Numbered from the stretch's first letter, positions 45,291-56,279 are shown. The stretch: DNA of 64,000 nt from Methylomonas fluvii (GCF_014850975.1 NZ_JACXST010000003.1:1302001-1366000), one strand, 5' to 3'. The notes: a model not told the origin generated them from the letters alone. Made by a program: numbers and translations.

Positions 45291-47993
45291 TTACGGCTTT
45301 TTAATACACAGCGCTTCAAAATCAGCCAACGGTATCGGCTTACTGAACAAGTAGCCCTGATATAACTGGCAGCCTTGCCGTTCCAAGAAAGTCAACTGCT
45401 CTTCGGTTTCAACGCCTTCGGCGATACTTTCGATGCCCAAGTTATCGGCCATGCCGATGATGGTTTGCACAATCACCGCATCACTTTGAGATACCGTAAT
45501 ATTGCGCACGAAGGACTGATCGATCTTCAATTGGTCTATCGGTAACTTGGTCAGATAGTTCAGCGACGAATAGCCGGTGCCAAAATCGTCCATAGAAAAA
45601 CGCACGCCAAAATCACGCAGTTGCTGCATCTTCACAATTGCATCGTCAATGTCATCCAGCACCAAACTCTCGGTGAGCTCTAGTTTCAGCCGATTGGGAC
45701 TCAAGTCGCAGCGCGCCAGCGCAAGCCGCACTTGCTCAACGAAATCATCCTGATGAAACTGCAGGGCACTGACATTTACAGCAAGCTGTAACTCAGACTT
45801 AAGCGGATCGTTTTCCCAGGCTTTGAGCTGCGCACAAGCCGAGTCCATCACCCATTTGCCTATCGGCAAGATCAAGCCAGTGTCCTCGGCCAGTGGAATA
45901 AATTCCATAGGCGAAACCAAACCGCGCTCGGGATGGAGCCAGCGTATCAAAACTTCAGCGCCAAGAATCTGACCGGCACGGTTGACCTGCATCTGGTAAT
46001 ACAGCACCAATTGCTGCTCGCTTAGTGCCACACGCAAATTGCTTTCCAATACCGCGCGGGTTTCCAAAGCAGCCTGCATGACCGGATCGTAAAACAGCAG
46101 CTTGTTACGGCCGCCGCGTTTGGCTTGGTAAAGGGCGGTATCGGTGTATTTCAGCAATTCCTCTGCCGTAATATGTTGATTGCGAAACATGCAGATACCC
46201 ATGCTGGCCGAGCAATGGTGATCGTATCCCTGCAACGAATAAGGCTGATCAATGGCAGAAAGGATTTTACCCGCCAGCATTTTGGTATGTGCAGACGCGC
46301 GGGTTTCGTCCGTGCTTAGGCTGTTCAATATCATCACAAATTCGTCGCCGCCCAGCCTAGCGACGGTATCGCCTTCGCGCACGCATTCTCGGAGACGTTG
46401 GGCAACCTCGATCAGCAGTAAATCGCCAATCGTATGGCCTTTGGTATCGTTGAGCGCTTTGAAGTTATCCAGGTCAATAAACAAGGCGGCGCCATGCTTA
46501 TCATGCCGGGCATTAGTGACTATGGCTTGTTGCAGGCGATCGTAAAGCAGACGGCGATTCGGTAGATTGGTTAGCGGATCGTAAAACGCTAAACGCTCGA
46601 TCTCCGCTTCCGCCTGTTTTTGAGCCAACGCGCGGCTGAAATTCTCCAAAGCAAAGTTAATATCCATGGACATTTCGACCAACAGGTCGCGCGCCGCATC
46701 GTCAAAGGCGTTCACCTCGTCAGCGTACAGTACGAATGCGCCGACCACCCTGTCGTTTCTGAGTAACGGCAACGAAGCCGACGCGGCCCAGCCGGCGCGT
46801 AAACCTTGTTGTCGCCATGGCACGGTGATCGGATCATTAATGAAATCCTGGCACCAGCAAGGGCGCCGTTCGCGAATCGCAATGCTGGTAGGGCTTTGGC
46901 CGAAAGCGCTGTCGGCATCCATGCACATATCTATAGTAGCCAACTCTTCCGCACCTTCCCCAAAACTGGCGACCGGGCGTATCGAGCACTGATCGGCGGC
47001 AAACAAGCCAACCCACGCCATTTTCATACCGCCAAACTCCACGGCGGCGCGGCAGATTTTCAGGAACAATTCGGTTTCGTCGGCACTGTGTACGATGGCT
47101 TTATTGCAATGACTCAAGGCCGCATAGAGCTGCATGTGGCGTTGAACTTTCGCTTCTGCCGCTTTACGCTCGGTCACGTCGCGGGCAATTCCGAGTACGC
47201 CTATCGGTTTACCGTCCTGATTCAACACCGGTGTCTTCAGGGTTTCGAACAAGCCGTAGTAACCGTTATCAGCGAAAGTCAGCCATTCTTCGTTAGCGCA
47301 AACCTTGCCGGCAGCCAGGGCTTTGCGATCATTTTCCCGGAAAAAATCGGCCAGTTCCCTGGAGGTAAACACGTAATCGGTCTTGCCGACGATGTCGGCT
47401 TCCTTGGCGCCGTATAAGCGTTCGAATTGCAGATTGCAGCTGATATAGACACCCTGCAAATCCTTTAACCAGACCAGATCGGGAATAGTGCGCAGCAAGG
47501 TGCTCATTAGGCTATGGGCTGCCACCAGATCGTTCAGACTGGCCCTGAGCTTTTTCTCGCTATCCAGGAGTTGGTGGCTACGCTCTTCCACCAATTCTTC
47601 CAGATGATTGCGTAGCCGGTCGATTTCCAAATGTGTGCGCACGCGGGCCAGCAACTCCTCACGTTGATACGGCTTGGTGACAAAGTCCACCGCGCCTAGC
47701 TCAAAGCCTTGGACTTTTTCTTCCGGGTCCGACAGCGCGCTGATGAAAATAATCGGCACATGGCGGGTATCCGGATGCGCTTTGAGCAGACGGCAAACCT
47801 CAAAGCCGCCCATACCCGGCATCAGAATATCCAGCAACACCAAATCAGGCGGATTGGCGGTAGCAAAATTAACAGCCAGCTCACCGTTTATCGCCGAGCG
47901 CACCTCATACCCTTCGGCCTTAAGCAGATCCGACAGCAACTTCAAAGACGCCGAAGTGTCGTCAACGACCAGAATTTTGCCTGCATTTACCAT
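45291..47993 (-). CDS. REC-PAS-GAF-GGDEF-EAL response regulator
   Basis: This 900-aa cytoplasmic c-di-GMP protein has a receiver domain (residues 5-120, phospho-acceptor D55 in LVLLDILMPG), a coiled linker, PAS (about 165-285) and GAF (about 300-455). The GGDEF domain has intact RLGGDEF and I-site REGD. The EAL domain has EVLIRW, LTESL and DDFGTGYSSLNYL. Both enzymatic sites look functional, so it may make or break c-di-GMP. It starts six bases after the stop of the hybrid kinase gene, which is its likely phosphodonor. Confidence 0.93.
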   Translation of the reverse strand: MVNAGKILVVDDTSASLKLLSDLLKAEGYEVRSAINGELAVNFATANPPDLVLLDILMPGMGGFEVCRLLKAHPDTRHVPIIFISALSDPEEKVQGFELGAVDFVTKPYQREELLARVRTHLEIDRLRNHLEELVEERSHQLLDSEKKLRASLNDLVAAHSLMSTLLRTIPDLVWLKDLQGVYISCNLQFERLYGAKEADIVGKTDYVFTSRELADFFRENDRKALAAGKVCANEEWLTFADNGYYGLFETLKTPVLNQDGKPIGVLGIARDVTERKAAEAKVQRHMQLYAALSHCNKAIVHSADETELFLKICRAAVEFGGMKMAWVGLFAADQCSIRPVASFGEGAEELATIDMCMDADSAFGQSPTSIAIRERRPCWCQDFINDPITVPWRQQGLRAGWAASASLPLLRNDRVVGAFVLYADEVNAFDDAARDLLVEMSMDINFALENFSRALAQKQAEAEIERLAFYDPLTNLPNRRLLYDRLQQAIVTNARHDKHGAALFIDLDNFKALNDTKGHTIGDLLLIEVAQRLRECVREGDTVARLGGDEFVMILNSLSTDETRASAHTKMLAGKILSAIDQPYSLQGYDHHCSASMGICMFRNQHITAEELLKYTDTALYQAKRGGRNKLLFYDPVMQAALETRAVLESNLRVALSEQQLVLYYQMQVNRAGQILGAEVLIRWLHPERGLVSPMEFIPLAEDTGLILPIGKWVMDSACAQLKAWENDPLKSELQLAVNVSALQFHQDDFVEQVRLALARCDLSPNRLKLELTESLVLDDIDDAIVKMQQLRDFGVRFSMDDFGTGYSSLNYLTKLPIDQLKIDQSFVRNITVSQSDAVIVQTIIGMADNLGIESIAEGVETEEQLTFLERQGCQLYQGYLFSKPIPLADFEALCIKKP

Positions 47994-47999
47994 GATGTT

Positions 48000-50900
48000 T
48001 TAGTTAGTTCCCAATAGATTAAGAATAGTCGGATACTCATAAGATTCGGCAAGCCGAGTCAATGCCGCGGCCACCCGCAGATCGTACGCCGCAATCTGTT
48101 GAATAATCCCGCCTATGCGCTCACTATCCAGATTATTCACCGCCAACTGCAAATCCTCGTGTAAATTCGGCGGCACGACCGACAGCATCTCCGGCGTCAA
48201 AATCACGTCCTCCGGCATCATTGCGGGTGAGTCTGCATAAACATAGCGCACGCCTAATAGCCGGGTTAGACAGTCGTAAATTTCGCTGGCCCGGAAAGGC
48301 TTACAGATTAAGTCGTCCATACCGGCCGCCATGATATCCGCCCGTTGCTCGGTGAAAGCCGACGCCGTCACAGCCACTATCTTCACCTGTTTACCACCCG
48401 GCAAGGTTCGAATGATTCTGGTTGCTTCCAAACCATCCATGACCGGCATCTGTATATCCATCCAGATTAAGTTTGGCTGCCAACTTTGGAAACATGCCAC
48501 GCCCAACTCGCCATTCTCGGCCACCTTAACCTGAAAGCCCACGGCCTCCATCAGATTCACCAGCAATAATCGATTCTCCAGCTGATCTTCGACTATCAGA
48601 ATCCGATAATTATCCTGCCCTGGTATCAGCCCCAGAACCATGCGTTCTTCCAATCGATACAAATCGGTGATATCGGCTGCCTGCGCCTGTTTCAATGGCA
48701 CATCGATGCGAAACAGCGAACCTTGTCCCGGTGCACTTTCCAGGCTAATAGAGCCCTTCATTAATTGCACAAATTGCCGGGTGATGCTTAAACCCAACCC
48801 GGTACCTTTGTTGTCGGCCAGGCGCCCTATCTGCACAAACGGTTCGAAAATGTGCTTTTGGTCTTCAGCGGCAATACCAGGACCAGAGTCCTCGACTTCA
48901 ATCAACAGATGGGCGATGGCGTTGTTCTTGGTGGACAAGCGTATTACCACCCCGCCTTGCTGGGTAAATTTCAACGCGTTGCCCACCAGATTGATCAATA
49001 CCTGGCGCAAGCGGGCCTGGTCGCCGATGATATAGCGCGGAAATGCCGACGACTGATCGATAACTATTTGCAGGTTTTTCTCGGCTGCACGTACCTGCAT
49101 CATCTTCATCACATCAAGCACCATTTCCCCCAAATCGAATGGTGCGTCTTCCAATTGGACGCGCCCCGCTTCTATCTTGGCCATTTCCAGCACGTCATTA
49201 ATCAAGTTCAGCAAGTGCTCGCCGCTACGATTGATAATTTCGACGTTGGCGCGATCACTGTCCTGCAGCCGGGAGTTTTTCAGCAGTATGGCCGAAAAAC
49301 CCAGAATGGCATTCATCGGGGTGCGCAGTTCGTGGCTCATGTTAGCCAGGAATACACTCTTGGCTTTATTGGCCGCTTCGGCGGCGTCGCGAGCCAACAG
49401 CAGTTCAGCCGTACGTTGCTGTACGGTATTTTCCAATTCATTTCGGTAGCGCATCAGTTCATGTTCTGCGCGTTTGCGATCAGTGATATCGCGGGCAATT
49501 TTGGAAGCCCCGACAATTTCGCCTTGCGAATTTCGCAACGGCGATACCGTTACCGAAACGTCAATCAATTGTCCATCCTTGCGGCGGCGGATCGTCTCAT
49601 AATGCCTGATCGATTCTCCCCGTCTAACTCTATCCTGGATTTCCCGCTCCTCATTTTGGCATTCGTCGGGAATTAGAATAGCAATCGAATGACCGACGAT
49701 CTCGTCGGCCCTATAGCCAAACATACGTTCCGCGCCCTTGTTCCAGCTGGTAATCAGGCTATCCAGGGTTTTACCGATGATGGCATCTTCGGTGGATTCA
49801 ATAATCGCGGCGTATTCCGACAACAATTTCTCGGCGTTTTTGCGCTCGCTAATATCCCGGCAAATCGCCAGGTTGTATGTCTTGCCATCGAACTCAAAGC
49901 AGTTACCCGTCACTTCCACCGGAAAAACCCGGCCATCACGCGTCCGGTGATGGGTTTCAAATTGCATCTGCCGGCTCACGGCCAACGTTGGCCAAAATCC
50001 GTCCCACACATCCGGCGACCAGCTGGGATCAATATCGAACACCCCCATACCGCGGGTAAGCTCATCTCGACTGTAGCCTAATCGGTTGGCGGCACCCTGA
50101 TTCGCATAAAGAAATTTCGGATCGTTCCCCGGCATCAGGAATATGGATTCCTTCACTTGATCCAGGGCATAAGTCAGCAATTGTAGTTGGTGCTGCGCCT
50201 GTTTCCGCTCAGTCAGATCATAAACCAAGCCGACGTACCCGCTAATGGCGCCGCCCTCTCTTTGTAAGGCCGTTATAGAAAGATTGACCGGCACGCGTGT
50301 CCCGTCTTTGCAGATAAAAGTCCACTCGTTTTCTTCGGGTAGATGTCGTTGGGAACGCGCCGTAAAGACTTCGAATCCGGGAGGAATCAAGACGCCCAGT
50401 TCCTCAGATAAGGTCTGAGCACGCTGCTGAATCTCGGCTGCATCGTGCCAAAGTGCCGGCGTTTGTTTGCCTATCAACTCGTCGGCCGTATACCCCAACA
50501 AGCGCTCCGCGGCTAAATTGAAGCTGGTGATAGTGCCGTCTGCGGATGTAGAGACAATCGCGTAGGCCGCATTATCCAAAATCGTGCGGTGGAAGACGTT
50601 TAGCCGGAACAATGCCATTTCACGTTCCTCAACCGCTTCCAACATCGCATTGAAGCTTTGCCCCAAACGCGCTAATTCATCGGTGCCGACGACAGGAACG
50701 CGGTGCCGGTAGTCGGCGGACAGCCGAACCCGCTCCGCCGCAACGGTTAAGGAAGCAATCGGCTGAATGATAGTCCGCCGCAGCACCGCCAGTTGCCCTA
50801 AGGTAGCAGCCAACAGCACCAGCATGCCGGCACCGAATAACCAGAGCAGCTGGTGGGTTTGCTGGCTCAATTGCTCCAAACCCATCACGATGCGCAGGCG

Positions 50901-51299
50901 CCCGCCTTTGCCTAAACTCTGCAGCAACTCCGCAGTATCGTGGTTTAGATAAATGCCATCGGCTAAGGTTGATGCACTCCGCGGCGGCTCAGAGGCGGTG
51001 TGGTTGAGGCTGGCCAGCATCCTTCCGCCATCCAAAAAAATATCCGCCTCTTGAATTTGCGGATTGGCGCGCAAGGTATCCAAAACTTCCTGGGCCCGAG
51101 AGGGGTCTTCGAAAGCCACCGCCGCCTCTGTACCCACAGCAACCAACTGCGCGTAAGGTTCCATGATCTGCCGGACGCGCTGTTCCAAGGTCATGCTGTG
51201 AAACAGCGCCAGCCCGGCTACAGCCAACACAAACGCCAACAGCGCCGCCCCCCACAGCACAGCGGCAAGTCTGTTGTAAATAGTGGCTTGGATGGACAT
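48000..51299 (-). CDS. Hybrid sensor histidine kinase with three PAS domains
   Basis: This 1099-aa inner-membrane kinase has membrane helices at residues 12-34 and 151-172 enclosing a CHASE8-like periplasmic domain. Then come HAMP (about 172-226), PAS (236-365), PAS/PAC (370-490) and PAS (492-612), and HisKA with H656 ([12 protein letters not shown]). The HATPase domain has [14 protein letters not shown] and GTGLGLSI. A receiver follows with D948 ([12 protein letters not shown]), and a short C-terminal helical tail. It lies between yfiR-like and REC-GGDEF-EAL genes with gaps of three and six bases. The periplasmic YfiR-like protein probably signals to its sensor domain. Confidence 0.93.
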   Translation of the reverse strand: MSIQATIYNRLAAVLWGAALLAFVLAVAGLALFHSMTLEQRVRQIMEPYAQLVAVGTEAAVAFEDPSRAQEVLDTLRANPQIQEADIFLDGGRMLASLNHTASEPPRSASTLADGIYLNHDTAELLQSLGKGGRLRIVMGLEQLSQQTHQLLWLFGAGMLVLLAATLGQLAVLRRTIIQPIASLTVAAERVRLSADYRHRVPVVGTDELARLGQSFNAMLEAVEEREMALFRLNVFHRTILDNAAYAIVSTSADGTITSFNLAAERLLGYTADELIGKQTPALWHDAAEIQQRAQTLSEELGVLIPPGFEVFTARSQRHLPEENEWTFICKDGTRVPVNLSITALQREGGAISGYVGLVYDLTERKQAQHQLQLLTYALDQVKESIFLMPGNDPKFLYANQGAANRLGYSRDELTRGMGVFDIDPSWSPDVWDGFWPTLAVSRQMQFETHHRTRDGRVFPVEVTGNCFEFDGKTYNLAICRDISERKNAEKLLSEYAAIIESTEDAIIGKTLDSLITSWNKGAERMFGYRADEIVGHSIAILIPDECQNEEREIQDRVRRGESIRHYETIRRRKDGQLIDVSVTVSPLRNSQGEIVGASKIARDITDRKRAEHELMRYRNELENTVQQRTAELLLARDAAEAANKAKSVFLANMSHELRTPMNAILGFSAILLKNSRLQDSDRANVEIINRSGEHLLNLINDVLEMAKIEAGRVQLEDAPFDLGEMVLDVMKMMQVRAAEKNLQIVIDQSSAFPRYIIGDQARLRQVLINLVGNALKFTQQGGVVIRLSTKNNAIAHLLIEVEDSGPGIAAEDQKHIFEPFVQIGRLADNKGTGLGLSITRQFVQLMKGSISLESAPGQGSLFRIDVPLKQAQAADITDLYRLEERMVLGLIPGQDNYRILIVEDQLENRLLLVNLMEAVGFQVKVAENGELGVACFQSWQPNLIWMDIQMPVMDGLEATRIIRTLPGGKQVKIVAVTASAFTEQRADIMAAGMDDLICKPFRASEIYDCLTRLLGVRYVYADSPAMMPEDVILTPEMLSVVPPNLHEDLQLAVNNLDSERIGGIIQQIAAYDLRVAAALTRLAESYEYPTILNLLGTN

Positions 51300-51302
51300 G
51301 AT

Positions 51303-51920
51303 TTATCTCATTCGGCGCATCTCGCCGTTTTCCAAAATCTCACTGGACACTTCCAACATTTTGGTCTGAATCGTCAAGGAAACCGCTCGGGCTTGATCGA
51401 GGTTGATGCTCATCCGCACCCTATCCGTCACTTGAAATCCTATGACTCCACCATCCGGCAAGAATTCCGGCTCGTCACTGACCGTCAGGACCGGTTGCTG
51501 TTTCAACACCGCGAGCGCCGTGCGCCGCTTTGCGGCATCCGCATAAGCCATGAAAACAATCTGACATGGCGGCAATTCTGCCACCGTGGCGGCGCGAACA
51601 ATGACAAAGCCACGGCCCTGCTCCGTTCGTCCGCGCAAGGTGGTTTCTAAAATATCGCCAAACGGATCGGGTCCCAGAACACCGATACACCAAGGCGCAT
51701 TTCCGGCGGGAAGCGCCTGTTTCGGCCAAACCACGTAATGGGCAAAATTGCGCAGAAAGGCCGCTTTTACTTTATAGGGGTTATCGACTACTACCTCCTG
51801 GCCGACTGCCAAACTCGACACTAGCAGCGCAACAAGCCAAAGAGCCACCCTGGCCTTACGCCTTGCACATACCCTATTACCCACGCAGTGTTCGCAAGGC
51901 AGATTTGAATTCGCGTTCAA
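51303..51920 (-). CDS. YfiR family periplasmic protein (DUF4154)
   Basis: This 205-aa protein has a signal sequence (VALWLVALLVSSLAVG) and the YfiR fold signatures: VKAAFLRNFAHYVVWP, CIGVLGPDPFGDIL, LTVSDEPEFLPDGGVIGFQV and FxV..VRMSINLDQARAVSLTIQTKMLEVS. In Pseudomonas YfiR restrains the diguanylate cyclase YfiN from the periplasm. Here the partner is more likely the hybrid kinase encoded three bases downstream. The ATG at 51920 gives a long n-region; a GTG at 51884 is an alternative. Confidence 0.88.
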   Translation of the reverse strand: MNANSNLPCEHCVGNRVCARRKARVALWLVALLVSSLAVGQEVVVDNPYKVKAAFLRNFAHYVVWPKQALPAGNAPWCIGVLGPDPFGDILETTLRGRTEQGRGFVIVRAATVAELPPCQIVFMAYADAAKRRTALAVLKQQPVLTVSDEPEFLPDGGVIGFQVTDRVRMSINLDQARAVSLTIQTKMLEVSSEILENGEMRRMR

Positions 51921-52042
51921 AACCTTACCCCTTGCCTAACACATCCGGCATAAATGTCCATATCGGCAACGCCCAAGGCGCACCGGCTTGCCGCAGCGAA
52001 ACAGTACCCATAGTCGGCCAGAGTCATAGTCTTAGCCCCTGC

Positions 52043-54505
52043 TCAGAACTTCACCGAAAAGTTGACCATCAACTCACGGGGCCTGCTACGGCTGCTTTGC
52101 GAAGGCCGGTATTGTTCGTCAAGCAAGTTTTTGCCCATCAGGTCCACGCTCATACTATGCCCTCCCACTTCCCAGGTATAACCAATAAGGGCGTTCAACA
52201 AAGCATAAGTTTGCCGGGAGCTAGCCGGGCTATCGGGTAACAAAGTCTGATCGAAGACCAAATTGACGCCACCGCCCAGATGTAAGCCGCGCAACGCCTC
52301 AACACTAAAGTCGTAACGTGTCCATAGGTTGGCGAGATGCGGCGCGCTCATTTGCAGCGGAGCGTTGTGGAAGCGATTGACATTCTTGTAGTTAGCCAGT
52401 CCCGCCGCATCGAGCGTGCCCGGATCTTGGGCCAGGATGGCATCGTCCCGACCGCTGAATTCGGTAATCCTGGCATCCATGTAGCTGTAGGACAGATAAA
52501 GTTGCCATTCGTCTGTCAGTTTAGCCGTGGCGTCCCATTCAATACCCCGGGAACGCTGTTCGCCGCTTTGCAGACCGTAAATGGTGATGCCGCCGGCAGA
52601 ATTGGTCAACGCCATATCGTTGACGATGTTTTTATTTAAGATCTCGAAGTAAGTCAGCGTGCCGGACAAACGACCGTCAAACCAGTCCGCCTTAATACCG
52701 ACATCATAGCCCCAGCCCTCAGTAGGCTTAGGAATCGACGCGCTACCGTCGAGATTGTTGGCCGGGAAGGTGCCGGGCACGAACGATTCGGCATAGCTGG
52801 CGAACAAGGACCATTCGGGTGTCAGCTTGAAAAGCAGCCCGTATTGGGGCGTGACCGCGCTTGCGGTGGCGCCTTGTGCTTGGCCGGTCTGGCGGTTTGT
52901 GTATTGGCTTTCTGTTGATGTCCAGCGCCAACCGCTCAACAACAGCAAACGGTCATCGAAAAAACCGAAGGTAGAGCTGCCGTAGACCGATTTGTCGATA
53001 GCGTTCACATTCTCGTCGGTAAGGCTTGTCGTTAGCCGGGATAAGGGGATCGCCGTATGGCGGTTCCAGGTGCTGGGGTTGCCGAGATCCCACAAAGGCA
53101 AGGGCGAAGCGGTGGGATTGCTGCCCAAGGCCGGATCGTTAGGTGCCTGGCCGGCGGCACGATGGAAGTTGCGGTCAATGTATTGACCGCCCAACAGCAA
53201 GCGCAGACTGGCGAAGCCCAGGTCATACTTGCCCACGCCTTGCAGTTCTATCGTGTCGTCACGATTGCTATAGACTTGCTGCCTGACCCGGCGACCCTGC
53301 ATTAACGTAGTGTTATTACTCATACCTAAGTTACCGGTAAACAACGCATCGACATCGTATTCCAGATGCGAATAGCCGGTACGCAGATTCCAGTGTTCGT
53401 CGGCCTTAAAGTCTATCCAGGTACTGAGGTTATGGGTGTTGCTATGCCGGTAGTCGCTGTAGGCCATGCTGTTCCAATTGTCGGGCAAGCCCGGCACATC
53501 GACGGCTGAGAGGTTGGGATCGGCGGCAGAGGGCAATACGCCGACCTGAGTGCTGTAGCCTGGCTTCTGCATCAGCTGGGGCTCTTCGATCTTTTCGAAG
53601 TTTTCGTATTTTAACGAGACACTCAGGCGGTCGCTGGGTTGCCAAAGTAAAGAAGGCGAGATATTCCAGGAATGCGCATCATACGGTTCCCAGTAATGCA
53701 TATCCTGATCGTAGGAAGCCGCCAGCCGGTAGAAAAGGTTTTTTGTAGCCGGTCCCGTCACGTCAACATCAAAACGGTACTGCCCGTAGGAGCCGTAACG
53801 TGCATCCGCGTTAGCGGCAAACCGGCGCTGCGGATTTTTAGTGATGACGTTGACGATACCGCCGGGCGCGACCTGACCGTATAGAAACGACGCCGGCCCC
53901 TTGACCACTTCAAGCCGCGAGATATTGGTGAAATCCAAAATGGACGGACCGTGGACGCCGTCGCGCAACGTGTGAATATTGCCGCCGGCCAGAGAACCCA
54001 CTGCAAAGCCGCGAATGGCCAAGTTGGCGTTGCCTTCGTTGAAGTCGTTGCTGCGGTAAGTGACTCCCGGCGAATAGCGGGCTATGTCGAAAATATCGCG
54101 GGGTTTTTGATCCTTGATGAACGACTCGGTAAAGGCTTGGAGCGCAAACGGCAAGTCGCTGATCGGTGCATCGAAACGGGAGCCGGACACCGAATTCGAA
54201 GCAAGGTAGCCGCTATCAAGCTGGGAAGACACATCGAACGGCGACACCTTGACATTCACCAGCTCCAGCAGATCCATATCCGCCACTTCCCTGCCGGCCT
54301 CATCGGCCTGTTCGGAAAGACGGGTGTCGATAACAGCATCGTCAGCCGCTTTCAAATCAGTCGAAAACGTCCGGCCAGCCTGGGAATCGGCTTCGAAGTC
54401 GCCGCCGGGTTCCGCCGCCATCGTTAAGGGCTGGCGCAGCACACTAAACACAAAAACCAGTCCGATAGACCAGCCGACGCCAAATTGAGACCCACAGTCT
54501 TTCAT
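52043..54505 (-). CDS. TonB-dependent siderophore receptor
   Basis: This 820-aa receptor has a hydrophobic N-terminus (SIGLVFVFSVLRQPLTMAA), then an extended acidic stretch and MDLLELVNVKVSPFDVSS. The plug shows ISDLPFALQAFTESFIKDQ, LAIRGFAVGS and KGPASFLYGQVAPGGIVNVITKNP. The barrel ends in MVNFSVKF. The extra ~60 residues before the plug are too short for a full secretin/TonB signalling domain. It is the first gene of the leftward receptor-YfiR-kinase-GGDEF/EAL run, though a 122-bp gap separates it from yfiR. Confidence 0.92.
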   Translation of the reverse strand: MKDCGSQFGVGWSIGLVFVFSVLRQPLTMAAEPGGDFEADSQAGRTFSTDLKAADDAVIDTRLSEQADEAGREVADMDLLELVNVKVSPFDVSSQLDSGYLASNSVSGSRFDAPISDLPFALQAFTESFIKDQKPRDIFDIARYSPGVTYRSNDFNEGNANLAIRGFAVGSLAGGNIHTLRDGVHGPSILDFTNISRLEVVKGPASFLYGQVAPGGIVNVITKNPQRRFAANADARYGSYGQYRFDVDVTGPATKNLFYRLAASYDQDMHYWEPYDAHSWNISPSLLWQPSDRLSVSLKYENFEKIEEPQLMQKPGYSTQVGVLPSAADPNLSAVDVPGLPDNWNSMAYSDYRHSNTHNLSTWIDFKADEHWNLRTGYSHLEYDVDALFTGNLGMSNNTTLMQGRRVRQQVYSNRDDTIELQGVGKYDLGFASLRLLLGGQYIDRNFHRAAGQAPNDPALGSNPTASPLPLWDLGNPSTWNRHTAIPLSRLTTSLTDENVNAIDKSVYGSSTFGFFDDRLLLLSGWRWTSTESQYTNRQTGQAQGATASAVTPQYGLLFKLTPEWSLFASYAESFVPGTFPANNLDGSASIPKPTEGWGYDVGIKADWFDGRLSGTLTYFEILNKNIVNDMALTNSAGGITIYGLQSGEQRSRGIEWDATAKLTDEWQLYLSYSYMDARITEFSGRDDAILAQDPGTLDAAGLANYKNVNRFHNAPLQMSAPHLANLWTRYDFSVEALRGLHLGGGVNLVFDQTLLPDSPASSRQTYALLNALIGYTWEVGGHSMSVDLMGKNLLDEQYRPSQSSRSRPRELMVNFSVKF

Positions 54506-54528
54506 TTTGCATCCCCCCAGTGAGATTT

Positions 54529-54621
54529 ATTAACCCGGCCCTTAAACATTACTTACACCCGCCTGGATTTCGACGAGCTCAGCCCGGACGGCATACCCGC
54601 GATCAATACGGCCGGGTTAAT
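54529..54621. repeat. Dispersed ~105-bp intergenic element, copy 7
   Basis: This copy has the cleanest ends: ATTAACCCGGCCC and GGCCGGGTTAAT. The interior has GATTTCGACGAGCTCAGCCC and GGACGGCATACCCGCGATCAA. It lies just upstream of the 54505 receptor start, where promoter elements would be expected. Confidence 0.9.
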
Positions 54622-54790
54622 AACGCGAAGATCTAGTTATTTTTTTGAAACCGCGGGACAACACCCGCCGTTCACTAAACAGCTTAGTTCAGTTGGTAAC
54701 GGAGGGCAATTTCTACGATCTGGGGGATGGGGTTTCTCGCAACAACCGGGCGAGAAGGAAGACACGACGGCTGGATACACTTGCCATCGT

Positions 54791-55240
54791 CTATTTAGCC
54801 TGACTCAACACAGAGGCCAGATTGACACCCTTGGGACTGGAAATACACAAAATGATAGGCCCGACGCTGAGCATTGCCAGCTTGTTGACAGCACCGACAA
54901 TGACGATCTGCTCGATCTCGCCCAGACCCAGCGAGGTTTCACCGTGCTGTGCAGCACGAATGGTTTCCTGAATAATCGCCCCGAACGCATCCGCATCCAT
55001 ATTGGACGCTTCCGCGGATTGGGCCAGAATCAGGCCGTCATGGTAGGCTGCGCAAGCGCTTACGCCCTCGATCTTGACCACTTTATCCACCACAGACTGC
55101 ACGGCGTCGATAAATGCCGCGCGCTTCAGGCGGGTGGCTTCGCTGACATTGACGATGTCGGCCGCAGGTTGTCGGCGCGCGGCGAGATAATCGTCGGCGA
55201 GCGTATCCAACTGCGCCAACTGCGATTCAAACCAATGCAT
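54791..55240 (-). CDS. Roadblock/LC7 domain protein
   Basis: This 149-aa protein has an N-terminal helical extension (about 45 residues) and a Roadblock/LC7 fold (VVDKVVKIEGVSACAAYHDGLILAQS, IEQIVIVGAVNKLAMLSVGPIILCI). Bacterial roadblock proteins such as MglB regulate small GTPases or act as signalling scaffolds. No MglA-like GTPase is in the window. It follows another roadblock gene by 20 bases at the end of the OmpA-V4R operon. Confidence 0.82.
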   Translation of the reverse strand: MHWFESQLAQLDTLADDYLAARRQPAADIVNVSEATRLKRAAFIDAVQSVVDKVVKIEGVSACAAYHDGLILAQSAEASNMDADAFGAIIQETIRAAQHGETSLGLGEIEQIVIVGAVNKLAMLSVGPIILCISSPKGVNLASVLSQAK

Positions 55241-55260
55241 ATTCAGGCTCTAGGCAGCGG

Positions 55261-55674
55261 TTAATTGGCCAGATAACTGGTGAACAGTTTTTTCAACACC
55301 GGTATGGTTTCTTTCAATTCAAACCGCACCCGCCCCAACAATGCTTCCCGTTGGGTGACCAGAGCCAGAATAAAACCCGCGTCTATCGGCGTCGATAAAA
55401 TGTAACCGTCGTTGTTTTCGCAGATCACCATATTGGTCAAATGATGACCGACGTGTTGCGCCGCTTTGGCCGCCGCGCCGAACACGACCTGGACCGAGGC
55501 ACCGATGGCGTCGGTGTTGATTTCAAAATCGCGGTGGATATGCGTGACAAAGCCGTCGCTATCGACAATGGCAGCCGCCGACACGCCCTGGATGTTCATC
55601 AGATTGCGCAAGATGGAATCTATTTCGTTGTTCTGAGATTTTCGCGGATCGAGAAATTGGACATTACTACTCAT
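55261..55674 (-). CDS. Roadblock/LC7 domain protein
   Basis: This 137-aa protein has the fold IDSILRNLMNIQGVSAAAIVDSDGFVTHI, VFGAAAKAAQHVGHHLTNMVICENNDGYILSTPIDAGFILALV. This is a compact roadblock domain without extension. AGGAG precedes the ATG. It is co-oriented with and close to the second roadblock gene, so the two may form a heterodimer. Confidence 0.85.
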   Translation of the reverse strand: MSSNVQFLDPRKSQNNEIDSILRNLMNIQGVSAAAIVDSDGFVTHIHRDFEINTDAIGASVQVVFGAAAKAAQHVGHHLTNMVICENNDGYILSTPIDAGFILALVTQREALLGRVRFELKETIPVLKKLFTSYLAN

Positions 55675-55707
55675 GTTGCTCTCCTGCTGCTTTTAATAAT
55701 TATCAAC

Positions 55708-56256
55708 CTACAGTAAATCGACGCGGATTAAACACGTCTTGTCGCCCAGCGCGTTGCACTTGGTTTCGGTGGCCTTCACATTACGATTGAAAAAAGTTTT
55801 GACGATGCCGCCGACCATGCCGGCTTCGAAATGGCAAATAGGCGCCGACACATGATGAATACCGGCGCAGGAAACGCATTCGTCCACCCTTAACTCCAGC
55901 ACGCCCGCGGACAAGTCCACTTTATCCGGCACCACCAGGCCGATACTGAGCTGCCGGCACAGCAATTTGATTTTGCCGACATAGGTTTCCAGGTCTTTAT
56001 CGATATTGGCAGCGGCAATTTGGCCCATCGCCAAACCCAAACTCTGGCCGGAGTGATAAACCAGCGACGGCGCCCCCTGGCCTAATATGTCTTCTACGTT
56101 GGAACCCAAAGCCACCATGCGCAAGGCTTGAAACAAGCGAATGGGAATCAGCGGGCCCAGGTCATTCCGATTTTCGATATCAAACTCGCCGGAAATAATA
56201 CCGTCGAGAATTTGCTGCTGGGCTATCTGATAATCTGATTTACTGTTTTGTATCAT
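55708..56256 (-). CDS. V4R-domain protein
   Basis: This 182-aa protein has the V4R (4-vinyl-reductase-like) fold. A Cys/His cluster (VDECVSCAGIHHVSAPICHFEAGMVGGIV) is followed by the C-terminal KCNALGDKTCLIRV. V4R domains bind small hydrophobic ligands or metals and feed signalling proteins. The ATG at 56256, with GAAGAGGG nine bases upstream, is chosen over a TTG 18 bases further up. It sits between an OmpA-family gene and two roadblock genes. Confidence 0.85.
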   Translation of the reverse strand: MIQNSKSDYQIAQQQILDGIISGEFDIENRNDLGPLIPIRLFQALRMVALGSNVEDILGQGAPSLVYHSGQSLGLAMGQIAAANIDKDLETYVGKIKLLCRQLSIGLVVPDKVDLSAGVLELRVDECVSCAGIHHVSAPICHFEAGMVGGIVKTFFNRNVKATETKCNALGDKTCLIRVDLL

Positions 56257-56279
56257 GGCGTCTACCCTCTTCAATTCGG

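Noticed and set aside
52043-54505. Receptor with an N-terminal FecA-type signalling domain
   Set aside because: The N-terminal extension is only about 60 residues and lacks the secretin/TonB short domain pattern; no FecI/FecR pair is nearby.
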